From assembly GCA_030750975.1 (NCBI GenBank), contig JASMHC010000001.1, positions 124,001 to 188,000 on the forward strand: 64,000 nucleotides of DNA, written 5' to 3'. Below the pieces are notes generated by a model, which worked only from the letters and a program-made list of their open reading frames with translations, was not told where the DNA came from and did no database searches. This DNA is from Paracoccaceae bacterium. Its GTDB lineage: Bacteria; Pseudomonadota; Alphaproteobacteria; Rhodobacterales; Rhodobacteraceae. Positions 16,814 to 25,982 of this stretch are shown one piece after another (the first letter of the stretch is position 1; every line of letters begins with the position of its first letter). A program made the position numbers and the translations under genes.

Positions 16814-17818
16814 TCAGCCGTCGAAATCGACGATCTCGATCAGTTTAAGCGCCGCCGAGCGGTTGGCGGCCAGGGTCATCAGGTTGACGTCGTCCGCCAC
16901 GAAGCTGCCCCAGCTGGCGACCAGATCGTCAGGCTTGGAACCGGGCGCAATCGGGTATTCGTAATTGGCGGTTGCATAGATTTCCTGAGCTTCTGGTGAG
17001 GTCAGATATTCCATGAGTTTCAGCGCATTTTCAGGGTTTGGCGCGTATTTGGTCATGGCGACGCCCGAAATATTCACATGGGTTCCGGCGTTTTCGAATG
17101 TGGGGAATACGATGTTCACGCTATTTGCCCATTGCGCCTGTTCGGGGTCTTCCAGCATTTTGCCCATGTAATATGTATAGCCGATGGCAATGTCACACTC
17201 GCCAGCCCAGATCGCCTTGACCTGCGCACGGTCATTGCCTTGCGGTTTCCGGGCGAGGTTGGCTTTGACACCTTCCAGCCAATCCTTCGCACCGTCTTCA
17301 CCGTAATAATTCAGGATGGCAGAAGTTAGGGCGACATTATACGCATGGGTGCCCGAGCGCGTACAAATACGGCCTTTCCATTTGGGATCGGCCAGATCCT
17401 CGTAAGTCGTGACCTCACCCTCGGCCACCCGCTCTTTTGAGGCATAGACAATACGGGCGCGGGTGGTCAGGCCCCACCAGCGATTGTCCGGGTCGCGATA
17501 TTGTTCCGGCACATTGGCGATCAACGTGTCGCTTGCCGCAGGTTGGGTCAGATCCGCGTCAACAATGGCGGCAAGACGCGAGATATCGACCGTAAACACC
17601 AGATCGGCGGGTGTTCTGCGCCCTTCGGCCTGAAGCCGTTCGATCATGCCTTTTTCAAGATAGGCAACGTTCACCTCGATTCCGGTGGCTTCGGTAAAAG
17701 CGTCGGTCAGCGGCGCAATCAGCTCGGGTTGGCGATAAGAGTAAACGTTGACTTCTTGTGCTGCCAGAGGGGCCGCAGCAAGTGTCGCTGCCGCGGCGAT
17801 CATAAGGGTTTTGCGCAT
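16814..17818 (-). CDS. Periplasmic Fe(3+) ABC-transporter substrate-binding protein (FutA/FbpA type)
   Basis: 334 residues with a signal peptide (lysine/arginine start, hydrophobic run, cleavage after LAAQ near residue 20). Mature protein begins with the ferric-binding pattern VNVYSYRQPEL; the later GYTYYMGK holds the tyrosine pair that usually binds Fe(3+). It would deliver iron to an inner-membrane permease. No permease or ATPase gene adjoins it, so it is an orphan whose partners lie elsewhere. Two TGA-N9-TCA iron boxes directly upstream support iron-responsive control. Confidence 0.92.
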   Translation of the reverse strand: MRKTLMIAAAATLAAAPLAAQEVNVYSYRQPELIAPLTDAFTEATGIEVNVAYLEKGMIERLQAEGRRTPADLVFTVDISRLAAIVDADLTQPAASDTLIANVPEQYRDPDNRWWGLTTRARIVYASKERVAEGEVTTYEDLADPKWKGRICTRSGTHAYNVALTSAILNYYGEDGAKDWLEGVKANLARKPQGNDRAQVKAIWAGECDIAIGYTYYMGKMLEDPEQAQWANSVNIVFPTFENAGTHVNISGVAMTKYAPNPENALKLMEYLTSPEAQEIYATANYEYPIAPGSKPDDLVASWGSFVADDVNLMTLAANRSAALKLIEIVDFDG

Positions 17819-17861
17819 TTTCTAAGTCCATTGAAGCAGTTTTTGATAGGCCCACTTATTC

Positions 17862-17876
17862 TGACTAAAATAGTCA
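17862..17876. promoter_or_regulatory. Iron-Rhodo-box 1 upstream of the ferric-iron binding protein
   Basis: TGACTAAAATAGTCA is a perfect TGA-N9-TCA palindrome, 44 bp upstream of the ATG. This consensus is the predicted RirA-type iron-responsive box of alphaproteobacteria. Confidence 0.75.
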
Positions 17877-17886
17877 AGTCAATATC

Positions 17887-17901
17887 TGATTTTATTAATC
17901 A
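17887..17901. promoter_or_regulatory. Iron-Rhodo-box 2 upstream of the ferric-iron binding protein
   Basis: TGATTTTATTAATCA again fits TGA-N9-TCA, centred 25 bp from box 1 and lying just past the mazG stop. Paired boxes suggest tight repression when iron is sufficient. Confidence 0.65.
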
Positions 17902-17905
17902 GGTA

Positions 17906-18742
17906 TTAGTCCACCTTGTCCCGGCCGCGGATTTGATCCCACAAAGCATCCATTTCCTGAAGGTTGGAGTCTTCCGGTCGTTTGCCGCGTTTGGACAATT
18001 CAGTTTCGATGAATTCAAACCGCCGAACGAACTTGGCGTTCGCGTGTCTTAGTGCAGCTTCTGGATCGATATCCAAATGCCGGGCAAGATTTGCCATGAC
18101 GAAAAGCAGATCCCCCAGCTCTTCTTCGATCCTGGCCTTGGGCAGATCTGCGCTTGCTTCCACCAGTTCGCGCGCTTCCTCAACCATCTTGTCCAGAACA
18201 TGCGAGATATCGGGCCAGTCGAAACCCACGCGCGCCGCACGTTTCTGAAGCTTCATGGCGCGCAATAGGGCCGGAAGGCCTATGGCAACGCCATCGAGCG
18301 TGCCGGTCTGTTTTTTCCCGGCACGCTCGGCTGCCTTAATGGTTTCCCAATCGCGCGTTTGCTGTTCTGCGGATTTGTCTCTGTCCTCATCTCCGAACAC
18401 GTGGGGATGACGGGCAACCATCTTGTCCGACATAGTATCGGCCACGTCGTCAAAGGTGAAATACCCCGCTTCGCTGGCCATCTGGGCGTGAAAAACCGAC
18501 TGGAACAGCAGATCGCCAAGCTCGCCTTTCAATTCTTCCCAGGCTTCCCGCTCAATCGCGTCGGCGACCTCGTAGGCTTCCTCGATCGTGTAGGGCGCAA
18601 TGGTCGAAAAATCCTGTTCGATATCCCACGGGCAGCCGGTATCGGGATCACGTAAACAGCGCATGATTTCCAACAGCCGCGCCACGCCGCCATTGGGATT
18701 GTGGATCAGGTCTTTGTTCTGCATTGCGTCAGGCCCATTCAT
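17906..18742 (-). CDS. mazG: MazG, nucleoside triphosphate pyrophosphohydrolase
   Basis: About 278 residues. Hydrolyses (d)NTPs to NMP and PPi, a house-cleaning and stringent-response-modulating enzyme. Two MazG domains: the first has CPWDIEQDFSTIAPYTIEEA and the E-E-x-x-E metal motif around EELKGELGDLLFQ; the second has EEARELVEAS and EEELGDLLFVM. The open frame extends to 18952 but that part overlaps the divergent amidohydrolase gene. I chose the ATG at 18742; the one at 18724 is equally possible, and neither has a strong ribosome site. Confidence 0.92.
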   Translation of the reverse strand: MNGPDAMQNKDLIHNPNGGVARLLEIMRCLRDPDTGCPWDIEQDFSTIAPYTIEEAYEVADAIEREAWEELKGELGDLLFQSVFHAQMASEAGYFTFDDVADTMSDKMVARHPHVFGDEDRDKSAEQQTRDWETIKAAERAGKKQTGTLDGVAIGLPALLRAMKLQKRAARVGFDWPDISHVLDKMVEEARELVEASADLPKARIEEELGDLLFVMANLARHLDIDPEAALRHANAKFVRRFEFIETELSKRGKRPEDSNLQEMDALWDQIRGRDKVD

Positions 18743-18786
18743 CGGATTGGATGCAAAGTGACCAACCCAGCGCAAGGAGTCCAGCC

Positions 18787-19950
18787 ATGCCAGTGATAAA
18801 CCGAATCTCGGGATTTGCAGAGGATATGAAAGACTGGCGGCGGCATCTGCACAAGCATCCCGAACTGGCCCTTGATTGCCAACAAACGGCAGCCTTTGTG
18901 GTTGACCGGTTGCAGGAGTTTGGCGTGGACGAGGTTCACCCGGGCTGGGCAAAAAGCGGTGTGGTCGCGGTAATTCACGGCAAGGGCAAAGGACCTGTCA
19001 CCGGATTGCGGGCCGATATGGATGCCCTTCCGATGCAAGAAAAAACCGGTCTTGATTGGGCCTCGGCCGTAGACGGGCGTATGCATGCCTGCGGCCATGA
19101 CGGCCATACGACCATGCTTTTGGGTGCGGCGCGATATCTGACCGAAACGCGGAATTTCACTGGCCGGGTGGTTTTGATATTTCAACCAGCCGAAGAAATG
19201 ATCGGCGGGGGCCAGATCATGGTGGAAGAAGGGATGATGGCGCATTTCGGCATCGAGGAAGTCTATGCCCTGCATACGGACCCCTTAAACGATCTGGGCA
19301 TGTTCACGACGCGGGCCGGGGGTATCATGGCCGCCGTTGATGATTGGACGATCACAGTAAAGGGCGTCGGTGGCCACGCTGCCTATCCGCATGATTGCGT
19401 CGATCCGATCCCCGCAGCACTGGCAATCGGCCAAGGGCTGCAAAGCATCGTTGCGCGGAATGTTTCGGCAAACGAGGCACTGGTTGTGTCACTGACGCAG
19501 ATCCACGCTGGAAGCGCATCTAATGTGGTTCCGGGTGTGGCGATGCTGAGCGGAACCACCCGCAGCTTTTCGGACGCAATTCGCGACATGGCCGAAGAAC
19601 GGATCAAGGCTGTTGCCAATGCGCAGGCCGCCGCGTTCGGGGTTGACGTGCATGTTGACTATGAGCGCTATTATCCGGCAACGGTCAATCACGGGGCGCA
19701 AGTGTCAAAGGCCGCAGCCATCGCCGCCGAAATTTCGGGTGAAAACCGGATAGATACCGGGATTGAGCCGCATATGGGCGCAGAAGACTTTTCTTTCATG
19801 CTTGAAGAAAGGCCCGGTGCCTATCTGTTTTTGGGGCAGGGGAAAGGCCATTCCGTCCACCACCCGAAATTTGATTTCAATGACGAAGCCGCCCCGATAG
19901 GCGCGTCCTTTTTTGCGCGGCTTATCGAAAATTTGCACCCGATCGTATGA
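18787..19950 (+). CDS. M20 family amidohydrolase / aminoacylase (hippurate hydrolase-like)
   Basis: 387 residues. A dizinc or dimanganese peptidase-fold enzyme that removes N-acyl groups from amino acids. Metal-binding motifs are MHACGHDGHTTMLLG (H-D), QPAEEMIGG (E-E) and the distal HMGAEDFSFM. The ATG at 18787 is set by AAGGAG seven bases upstream; the frame stays open further upstream but would overlap mazG. Agmatinase follows 61 bp downstream in the same direction, so the two may cooperate on acylated or guanidino amino compounds. Confidence 0.9.
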   Translation: MPVINRISGFAEDMKDWRRHLHKHPELALDCQQTAAFVVDRLQEFGVDEVHPGWAKSGVVAVIHGKGKGPVTGLRADMDALPMQEKTGLDWASAVDGRMHACGHDGHTTMLLGAARYLTETRNFTGRVVLIFQPAEEMIGGGQIMVEEGMMAHFGIEEVYALHTDPLNDLGMFTTRAGGIMAAVDDWTITVKGVGGHAAYPHDCVDPIPAALAIGQGLQSIVARNVSANEALVVSLTQIHAGSASNVVPGVAMLSGTTRSFSDAIRDMAEERIKAVANAQAAAFGVDVHVDYERYYPATVNHGAQVSKAAAIAAEISGENRIDTGIEPHMGAEDFSFMLEERPGAYLFLGQGKGHSVHHPKFDFNDEAAPIGASFFARLIENLHPIV

Positions 19951-19958
19951 TGCGGCTT

Positions 19959-19994
19959 GCGATTTTTGCGAATTCTGCGAAATTTGATCAAATT
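19959..19994. promoter_or_regulatory. Three 9-bp tandem units running into a 14-bp palindrome, upstream of agmatinase
   Basis: GCGATTTTT, GCGAATTCT and GCGAAATTT (19959-19985) are tandem 9-mers of the form GCGA plus AT-rich five. The last merges with AATTTGATCAAATT (19981-19994), a perfect palindrome ending 17 bp before the agmatinase ATG. Probably a regulator site; the protein is unknown. Confidence 0.4.
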
Positions 19995-20011
19995 ACACAG
20001 GCGAGGACACG

Positions 20012-20980
20012 ATGACATTAGACGGTGCCAAACATCAGGTTGATCATGCCTTTACCCGCGAAGACATGCGCGGACAAACATTCGAGAATACGTTCGGTGG
20101 GGCCGTTTCGTTTTTAAGACGCCGCTATACGAAAGACCTGAACGGCGTGGATATTTGTGTCACCGGCGTGCCGTTTGACCAGTCCGTGACCAATCGTCCG
20201 GGCACAAGGCTCGGGCCGCGCGCAATCCGCGAGGCCAGCACCCTGCAACCGTTTGATCCGCCATACGGGTGGGGCTATGACCCGTTCTCGGAGTTGTCGA
20301 TTGCCGATTACGGGGATCTGGCATTCGACTATGCAAAAGTAGGTGACTTCCCCGAGGCGCTGACCAATCACATCCGCGGGATACTGGCGACCGATACGGC
20401 ATCGGTGACTTTGGGCGGAGATCACTATGTCTCGTTTCCCATTCTGAAAGCCTATGCTGAAAAATACGGCCCCCTTGCACTTATTCAGTTTGATGCGCAT
20501 TCCGATACATGGCCGGATGACGATATGGATCGAATTGACCACGGCACAATGTTCTACAAGGCTGTGAAGCTTGGTCTGATCGACGTGGAACGCTCGGTTC
20601 AGGTCGGGATCCGCACGACCAACGAAGATACGCTGGGTATCACCACGCTTGACGCCCGTTTTGTGCATGAACACGGACCGGTTGAAACCGCAAACCGGAT
20701 CAAATCCATTGTCGGAGACGCGCCGTGCTATCTGACATTCGATATCGACGGCTTGGATCCGGCCTTTGCACCGGGCACCGGAACGCCGGTCTGGGGCGGG
20801 CTGACAAGCGGGCAGGCGGCGATCATCCTGCGCGATCTGGCCGGTATCAACCTGAAAGGCGGTGACGTTGTCGAAGTTTCGCCGCCCTTCGACACGACCG
20901 GTGCAACGGCCATTGCTGGTGCCCATATCGCAACCGAGCTGATTTGCCTTTGGGGATGGAACAAACGGCAATCCGGATGA
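20012..20980 (+). CDS. speB: Agmatinase / ureohydrolase family protein
   Basis: 322 residues. Splits agmatine to putrescine and urea with two Mn(2+). The metal ligands are in GGDHYVSFP, FDAHSDTWPD and FDIDGLDPAFAPGTG, all three ureohydrolase signatures. GCGAGGAC precedes the ATG. Family members can instead use guanidinobutyrate or guanidinopropionate, and no arginine decarboxylase gene is nearby, so the exact substrate is open. The unusual repeat/palindrome region directly upstream suggests its own control. Confidence 0.88.
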   Translation: MTLDGAKHQVDHAFTREDMRGQTFENTFGGAVSFLRRRYTKDLNGVDICVTGVPFDQSVTNRPGTRLGPRAIREASTLQPFDPPYGWGYDPFSELSIADYGDLAFDYAKVGDFPEALTNHIRGILATDTASVTLGGDHYVSFPILKAYAEKYGPLALIQFDAHSDTWPDDDMDRIDHGTMFYKAVKLGLIDVERSVQVGIRTTNEDTLGITTLDARFVHEHGPVETANRIKSIVGDAPCYLTFDIDGLDPAFAPGTGTPVWGGLTSGQAAIILRDLAGINLKGGDVVEVSPPFDTTGATAIAGAHIATELICLWGWNKRQSG

Positions 20981-21066
20981 TTATCCGCTCAGATGCGTAA
21001 TGGCAGTTGACCTGTACTTGTCCTGATTACGCCCTAGATATGGATTTCAAGATATTTGAGGTTGCC

Positions 21067-21471
21067 ATGAGAATTCTCGCGCTTGTGTTGCTGGCGATTG
21101 TCGCCGCGATGATGTGGATACGCTTCGCCCCAAGCGATCCCGACCGTTGGAACAAGCCCGTGTCCAACCCGGTGGACGGTGTGCGGGACGGCAGTGTTTT
21201 GCGTATTTTGCCCGGCCAGGCTGCGGATATGGCGGCATTCGAGCACATAATTCAGCAAACACCCCGTACCCGGCATCTGGCGGGCAGTGTGGATGAGGGA
21301 ATGTTCACCTATATCACCCGGTCAGTCTTATTTGGATTTCCGGATTACGCGACTGTTTGGGTCGATGGTGACGATCTTCTGGTTTATTCGCGCCTTCGCT
21401 TCGGCCGCGGGGATATGGGTGTCAACACTCGGCGCATCGATGGCTGGATCGCAAAGCTTTCCGCCCCTTGA
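21067..21471 (+). CDS. DUF1499 family protein with N-terminal membrane anchor
   Basis: 134 residues. Residues 2-20 are a hydrophobic segment (MRILALVLLAIVAAMMWIRF) that could be an uncleaved anchor; the rest is the DUF1499 domain (FTYITRSVLFGFPDYATVWV, ending SRLRFGRGDMGVN). Function unknown; likely faces the periplasm. The start at 21067 is chosen for the GAGG before it and because an earlier start at 21007 adds a tail without a ribosome site. It precedes prfA by 30 bp. Confidence 0.8.
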   Translation: MRILALVLLAIVAAMMWIRFAPSDPDRWNKPVSNPVDGVRDGSVLRILPGQAADMAAFEHIIQQTPRTRHLAGSVDEGMFTYITRSVLFGFPDYATVWVDGDDLLVYSRLRFGRGDMGVNTRRIDGWIAKLSAP

Positions 21472-21501
21472 CCCTTCGGGGTGGATGAGGGAAGGAAAGC
21501 T

Positions 21502-22551
21502 ATGGTTCCGATAGAAAAACTCGAACAGATTACGCAACGCTTCCAGTATCTCGAAGCGGCAATGGCCGAAGGCGATGCCGATATTGCGGCATTGGGCAAA
21601 GAATACTCCGATCTCCGCCCCGTGGTCGAGCAAATCGCGGCTTACCGGCGGTTGTTGGATGATATTGGCGAAGCCGAAATGATGCTTGATGACCCCGACA
21701 TGAAGGAGCTGGCGGAAGAAGAGCTTCCTGGTCTGCGCGAACGCCTGCCGCAGGCGGAAAAAGACCTTCAGATTTCGCTGCTTCCCAAAGACGCAGCCGA
21801 TGCCCGCCCGGCCATGATCGAAATCCGCCCCGGCACCGGTGGCGAGGAAGCCGCGTTGTTCGCTGGCGACTTGCTTCGCATGTATCAGCGCTATTGCGAA
21901 GCCAAGGGCTGGAAGTTCAACATTATCGACGAAACCCATTCCGAAATCGGCGGTATCAAGGAAGCGGTTGTGAACGTTCAGGGCGAGGGCGTGTTCGCCC
22001 GTCTTAAATACGAAAGCGGGGTTCACCGCGTCCAGCGGGTGCCCGAAACCGAAAGCGGCGGGCGGGTTCACACATCCGCAGCTACCGTGGCGGTTCTTCC
22101 CGAAGCGCAGGACGTGGACATCAAGATCGACCAGAACGACATTCGTATCGACACGATGCGCAGTTCCGGGGCGGGGGGGCAGCACGTCAACACCACGGAC
22201 TCGGCCGTTCGCATCACGCATATTCCGTCGGGGATCGTCGTCACCAGTTCCGAGAAATCCCAGCACCGAAATCGTGAAATTGCCATGCAGGTGCTGAAGA
22301 CGCGCCTTTATGACCAGGAGCGCCAGAAAGTGCATGACGAACGCTCGGCGGATCGGAAGGCGCAGGTTGGTTCAGGCGACCGAAGCGAGCGTATTCGGAC
22401 CTATAACTTCCCGCAGGGCCGCATGACGGATCACCGGATAAACCTGACCCTGTACAAGCTTGATCAGGTGATGCAGGGCGATCTGGACGAAACGATTGAC
22501 GCGCTAATCGCCGAGACGCAGGCCAATCTTTTGGCCGAGATGGAAGGATGA
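21502..22551 (+). CDS. prfA: Peptide chain release factor 1
   Basis: 349 residues. Recognises UAA and UAG stop codons and triggers peptide release. The anticodon-like tripeptide is PET in [10 protein letters not shown], and the catalytic GGQ motif sits in [15 protein letters not shown]. The ATG at 21502 ([10 protein letters not shown], the family's normal N terminus) follows GAAGGAAAG; an upstream ATG at 21481 is less likely. The stop overlaps the prmC start as ATGA, the conserved pairing of RF1 with its glutamine methylase. Confidence 0.97.
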   Translation: MVPIEKLEQITQRFQYLEAAMAEGDADIAALGKEYSDLRPVVEQIAAYRRLLDDIGEAEMMLDDPDMKELAEEELPGLRERLPQAEKDLQISLLPKDAADARPAMIEIRPGTGGEEAALFAGDLLRMYQRYCEAKGWKFNIIDETHSEIGGIKEAVVNVQGEGVFARLKYESGVHRVQRVPETESGGRVHTSAATVAVLPEAQDVDIKIDQNDIRIDTMRSSGAGGQHVNTTDSAVRITHIPSGIVVTSSEKSQHRNREIAMQVLKTRLYDQERQKVHDERSADRKAQVGSGDRSERIRTYNFPQGRMTDHRINLTLYKLDQVMQGDLDETIDALIAETQANLLAEMEG

Positions 22552-23381
22552 TCGCTCAGGACGCGCTGCGCGAAGCGGTTGCCCGTTTAAAGCAAGCCGG
22601 CGTTCCTGATCCCGTTCGGGATGCGAGGGTTTTGCTGACCCATTCAATGGGTATTGAGCCGGGCCGATTGACGCTTTGTCTTCATGATGCATTGACCAAG
22701 GATCAAGCGAACCGGTTTGACGCCGCGATAGACAGGCGTTCCAAACGAGAGCCGGTTTCACATATCCTCGGTCGCCGCGCGTTCTTTGGCCGGACCTTCA
22801 AGGTTTCTGCCGACGTGCTTGATCCACGCCCAGAAACCGAAATGCTGGTCGCGGAAGCCCTGAAACACCGTTTCCAGAATGTGCTCGATCTAGGAACCGG
22901 GTCAGGATGTATTCTTCTGTCATTGCTTGCCGAACGACCAGAGGCTACGGGTGTCGGGGTCGATCTGTCCAAGGCAGCGCTTAAGGTCGCTGCTGAGAAC
23001 GCAGCCGGGCTTGGGCTGGAGGATCGGTCCGCATTATTTGGGTCGAACTGGTTTGACACTGTCGAAGGGCGTTTTGATCTGATCGTGTCCAATCCGCCCT
23101 ATATCGACGAGGCCGAGTGGCACACCCTTGAACCGGAACCGCGCCAGTGGGAGCCAAAGCAAGCGCTTACACCGGGTGCCGACGGACTTGCCCCTTATCG
23201 TATCATCGCAGCGAACGCTGGCCGGTTTCTGACGTCCGGCGGTTGGGTCATGGTTGAAATCGGCTGGCAACAGGGCGCTTCGGTGACACAGATATTTATC
23301 GACGCGGGTTTCCAGAATGTCGGTATCGTGCAGGATCTGGACGGGCGTGACAGGGTTGTGACGGCGAAATCTGGCACTTAA
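22548..23381 (+). CDS. prmC: PrmC (HemK), release-factor glutamine methyltransferase
   Basis: 277 residues. Methylates the Gln of the GGQ motif in RF1 and RF2. An N-terminal helical domain is followed by the SAM-binding motif [15 protein letters not shown] and the catalytic NPPY in [13 protein letters not shown]. Overlaps prfA by four bases (ATGA), so its substrate and the enzyme are translationally coupled. Confidence 0.97.
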   Translation: MIAQDALREAVARLKQAGVPDPVRDARVLLTHSMGIEPGRLTLCLHDALTKDQANRFDAAIDRRSKREPVSHILGRRAFFGRTFKVSADVLDPRPETEMLVAEALKHRFQNVLDLGTGSGCILLSLLAERPEATGVGVDLSKAALKVAAENAAGLGLEDRSALFGSNWFDTVEGRFDLIVSNPPYIDEAEWHTLEPEPRQWEPKQALTPGADGLAPYRIIAANAGRFLTSGGWVMVEIGWQQGASVTQIFIDAGFQNVGIVQDLDGRDRVVTAKSGT

Positions 23382-23609
23382 CCGTTGCAAAAAAGACAAT
23401 TCCCGTAAATCGCACGGTCAAATTCACGAAAAAATCAGCTTTTCGGGTTGTGCTAGTGAAACGATCATGTTTTTGCTGAATTTAGTTGATGCAAACGGCT
23501 GATACACGGTGCGGCATCCTGAAACTAACCAGAAAATAACATGGCAACTGCGATCGGGCGATTTCCCGATGGTCATGTCAAAGCCACCAAAGGCTGGATT
23601 ACTTATAAA

Positions 23610-24173
23610 ATGAGATCTTCCAAATCCCGTTCCCGGTCGAAGTCGAACCGCAATAACAATCGCTCAGCGGGCAACATTATCAATCGGGTCTTCGACAGTT
23701 CCGGCCCCGAGGGGAAAGTGCGCGGCACGCCACAGCAAATCATCGACAAGTACAACCAGCTTGCGCGGGATTCCCAGCTTTCGAATGATCGCGTGGCGAC
23801 CGAAAATTTCCAGCAACATGCCGAACACTATCTGCGCCTGCTCAGCGAGGCTCAGAAAGAAATGGAAGCGCGGCGCGAACAGCAGGAAAAAGAAAATCGC
23901 GAACGTCAGGCCGAACGTGATCGTGAACGCGCTCAGCGTCAGGAACGCGAAGCGGCTGCGGGCGGTGGCGGAGAACAGCCAAATCTGGACGATCCTGCTT
24001 CGCAAGCACAGCCCGAAGTGATTGAAGCCGAAGCTGGCGAAAGCAGTCTTGTTGAAACACCCGAAGACGGCGGCAAACCGAAACGAAGCCGACGCAGCCC
24101 GAAACCGCGCTCAAAGAAACCGGATGAAAGCGTCGCAGCGCCCGAGGAGACCGAGCAACCCGCGGCTGAGTAA
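23610..24173 (+). CDS. DUF4167 family basic protein
   Basis: 187 residues. The first 20 are strongly basic and Ser/Arg/Asn rich (MRSSKSRSRSKSNRNNNRS), then a conserved helical block (GTPQQIIDKYNQLARDSQLS to about residue 90), an Arg/Glu-rich predicted coiled coil, and a low-complexity basic/acidic tail. DUF4167 proteins are confined to alphaproteobacteria; function unknown, nucleic-acid binding is plausible from composition. The frame opens at an earlier ATG (23541) but the conserved start is the one at 23610. Its stop is two bases from that of convergent rsmA. The 228-bp region upstream holds no recognised element. Confidence 0.82.
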   Translation: MRSSKSRSRSKSNRNNNRSAGNIINRVFDSSGPEGKVRGTPQQIIDKYNQLARDSQLSNDRVATENFQQHAEHYLRLLSEAQKEMEARREQQEKENRERQAERDRERAQRQEREAAAGGGGEQPNLDDPASQAQPEVIEAEAGESSLVETPEDGGKPKRSRRSPKPRSKKPDESVAAPEETEQPAAE

Positions 24174-24174
24174 A

Positions 24175-25017
24175 TCAGCCGCGTTCGATTTCACGGGCGA
24201 GGGCGCAAAACCCTTCCAATGATACCTGCTCGGCCCGATCTGTGGGCTTCAAACCGGCTGCGATCAGCCGGTCTTCGATATCCGGCAGCAGACCCTTTAG
24301 TGCAGCGCGAAGCATTTTTCTGCGTTGGTTGAATGCAGCGGCCACGGTTTTTGACAATATGTCTGCCTTGGCCGGAAAGCGCGGCTCGGTCAGGGCGTTC
24401 AGATGCACAACGGCAGAGGAAACCTTAGGCGGCGGCGAAAACGCTTCGGGCGGAAGATTGATCACGATCTTCGCATCAGCACGCCACTGGGCCAGAACCG
24501 CCAACCTGCCATAGGCCTTGCTGCCCGGTTGTGCGACGATCCGCTCGGCCACTTCTTTTTGAAACATCAAAGTCAAAGACGACCAGAAAGGCGGCCAGTC
24601 GGGCGGGGTTAGCCAGCGGACCAGAAGCTCTGTTCCGACATTATAGGGCAGATTGGCAGCGACGCGGATCGGTGGGTTCAGCAACGCAAGCGGATCGACC
24701 TTCAGCGCATCGCCTTCGACAATCGTCAACCGCTCGGGATAGGCCCTGGAAATCTCGTGCAGCGCCGGAATGCAGCGATTGTCTTTTTCGATGGCCAACA
24801 CGTGCCGTGCGCCTTCGGCCAGCAGACCGCGGGTCAAACCACCCGGACCCGGACCGATTTCGAGCACGTCGCAGTTGGAAAGATCACCGGCCTGCCGCGC
24901 AATTTTTGCCGTCAGGTTCAGGTCGAGCAGAAAGTTCTGCCCAAGCGATTTCCGGGCCGAAAGCCCATGTTCCGCAATCACTTCGCGCAACGGGGGCAGG
25001 TTGTCTATCGCTGCCAT
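24175..25017 (-). CDS. rsmA: RsmA (KsgA), 16S rRNA dimethyladenosine transferase
   Basis: 280 residues. Dimethylates A1518 and A1519 of 16S rRNA late in 30S maturation. SAM motif [16 protein letters not shown], the catalytic [11 protein letters not shown], and the family start [10 protein letters not shown] are all seen. Start overlaps the end of pdxA by 13 bp. Last gene of the lptF-lptG-lptD-surA-pdxA-rsmA run. Confidence 0.97.
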   Translation of the reverse strand: MAAIDNLPPLREVIAEHGLSARKSLGQNFLLDLNLTAKIARQAGDLSNCDVLEIGPGPGGLTRGLLAEGARHVLAIEKDNRCIPALHEISRAYPERLTIVEGDALKVDPLALLNPPIRVAANLPYNVGTELLVRWLTPPDWPPFWSSLTLMFQKEVAERIVAQPGSKAYGRLAVLAQWRADAKIVINLPPEAFSPPPKVSSAVVHLNALTEPRFPAKADILSKTVAAAFNQRRKMLRAALKGLLPDIEDRLIAAGLKPTDRAEQVSLEGFCALAREIERG

Positions 25018-25982
25018 CTTTGCGCCCCCATTGAGGCTGCCATGCGGATGGCTTCGATCAAGGATTGCGGATTGGCCAGCCCCTTGCCCGCGATGTCAAA
25101 CGCCGTTCCATGGTCTGGCGAGGTTCGGATAAATGGAAGACCCAGGGTAACATTCACCCCCCGATCAAAATCCAGCGTCTTGATCGGGATCAGGGCCTGA
25201 TCGTGATACATGCAAACGGCGGCATCATAGGTTTCGCGCGCACGTGCGTGAAACATCGTATCGGCGGGCAGGGGACCTGTCAGGCGCATCCCTTCGGCCA
25301 CAAGGCGGTTCAGAACCGGGGCAATCATGTCGCCATCTTCCGCCCCCATCGCACCGCCTTCGCCCGCATGGGGGTTCAGCCCCGCCACGGCAATTTTGGG
25401 GTCTGCAATTCCAAAATCCTCGATCAAACCCCGCTGCGTCACCCGCAGGCAGGTCTCAAGCACTTCGGCTGTCAATGCGGTGGGGACCTGAGACAAAGGG
25501 ATATGGATCGTCGCCGGAACAACCCGCAACTGGTCGCTGGCCAGCATCATGACCACGTCACACTGCCCGCCAAGGGCCGCCAGAAATTCGGTATGGCCGG
25601 GATAGGCGAACCCCGCCCCAACGATCAGCGCTTTCTTGTTGATCGGGTTCGTGCAGACCGCGCAAGCCCTGCCGGACTTGGCAAGATCAACCGCCCGCCC
25701 GATGGCCTCAATCACACCGGGCGCATGGCTCGGGTTGGCTTTGCCATGGGTTAAGGCGCCGTTGAACGCCAAGGGCAGAACAGGCAGGGCCGTCGGGAAG
25801 ACATCCGCAGCTTCCTCAGGCGCCGAAATTTTCTGACAAGGGACGCCACCCGGCAAATGCTCGGGATCGCCGATCAGGAAAAAGGCCGACCCACCTCGCA
25901 ATTCCTGCCAGGCTTTCTCGGTCAGTTCCAGACCAATGCCCGCTGGTTCGCCGCAAGTGACTGCGACGGGGGGAAGGGTCAT
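25005..25982 (-). CDS. pdxA: PdxA, 4-hydroxythreonine-4-phosphate dehydrogenase
   Basis: 325 residues. NAD-dependent step of the DXP-dependent pyridoxal phosphate pathway. Family marks: [15 protein letters not shown] at the start, [11 protein letters not shown], the metal-site HAGEGGAMG and [11 protein letters not shown], and the C-terminal [13 protein letters not shown]. The ATG at 25982 is chosen over the longer frame to 26117 because it gives the family N terminus and overlaps the surA stop by four bases. Confidence 0.96.
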   Translation of the reverse strand: MTLPPVAVTCGEPAGIGLELTEKAWQELRGGSAFFLIGDPEHLPGGVPCQKISAPEEAADVFPTALPVLPLAFNGALTHGKANPSHAPGVIEAIGRAVDLAKSGRACAVCTNPINKKALIVGAGFAYPGHTEFLAALGGQCDVVMMLASDQLRVVPATIHIPLSQVPTALTAEVLETCLRVTQRGLIEDFGIADPKIAVAGLNPHAGEGGAMGAEDGDMIAPVLNRLVAEGMRLTGPLPADTMFHARARETYDAAVCMYHDQALIPIKTLDFDRGVNVTLGLPFIRTSPDHGTAFDIAGKGLANPQSLIEAIRMAASMGAQRWQR

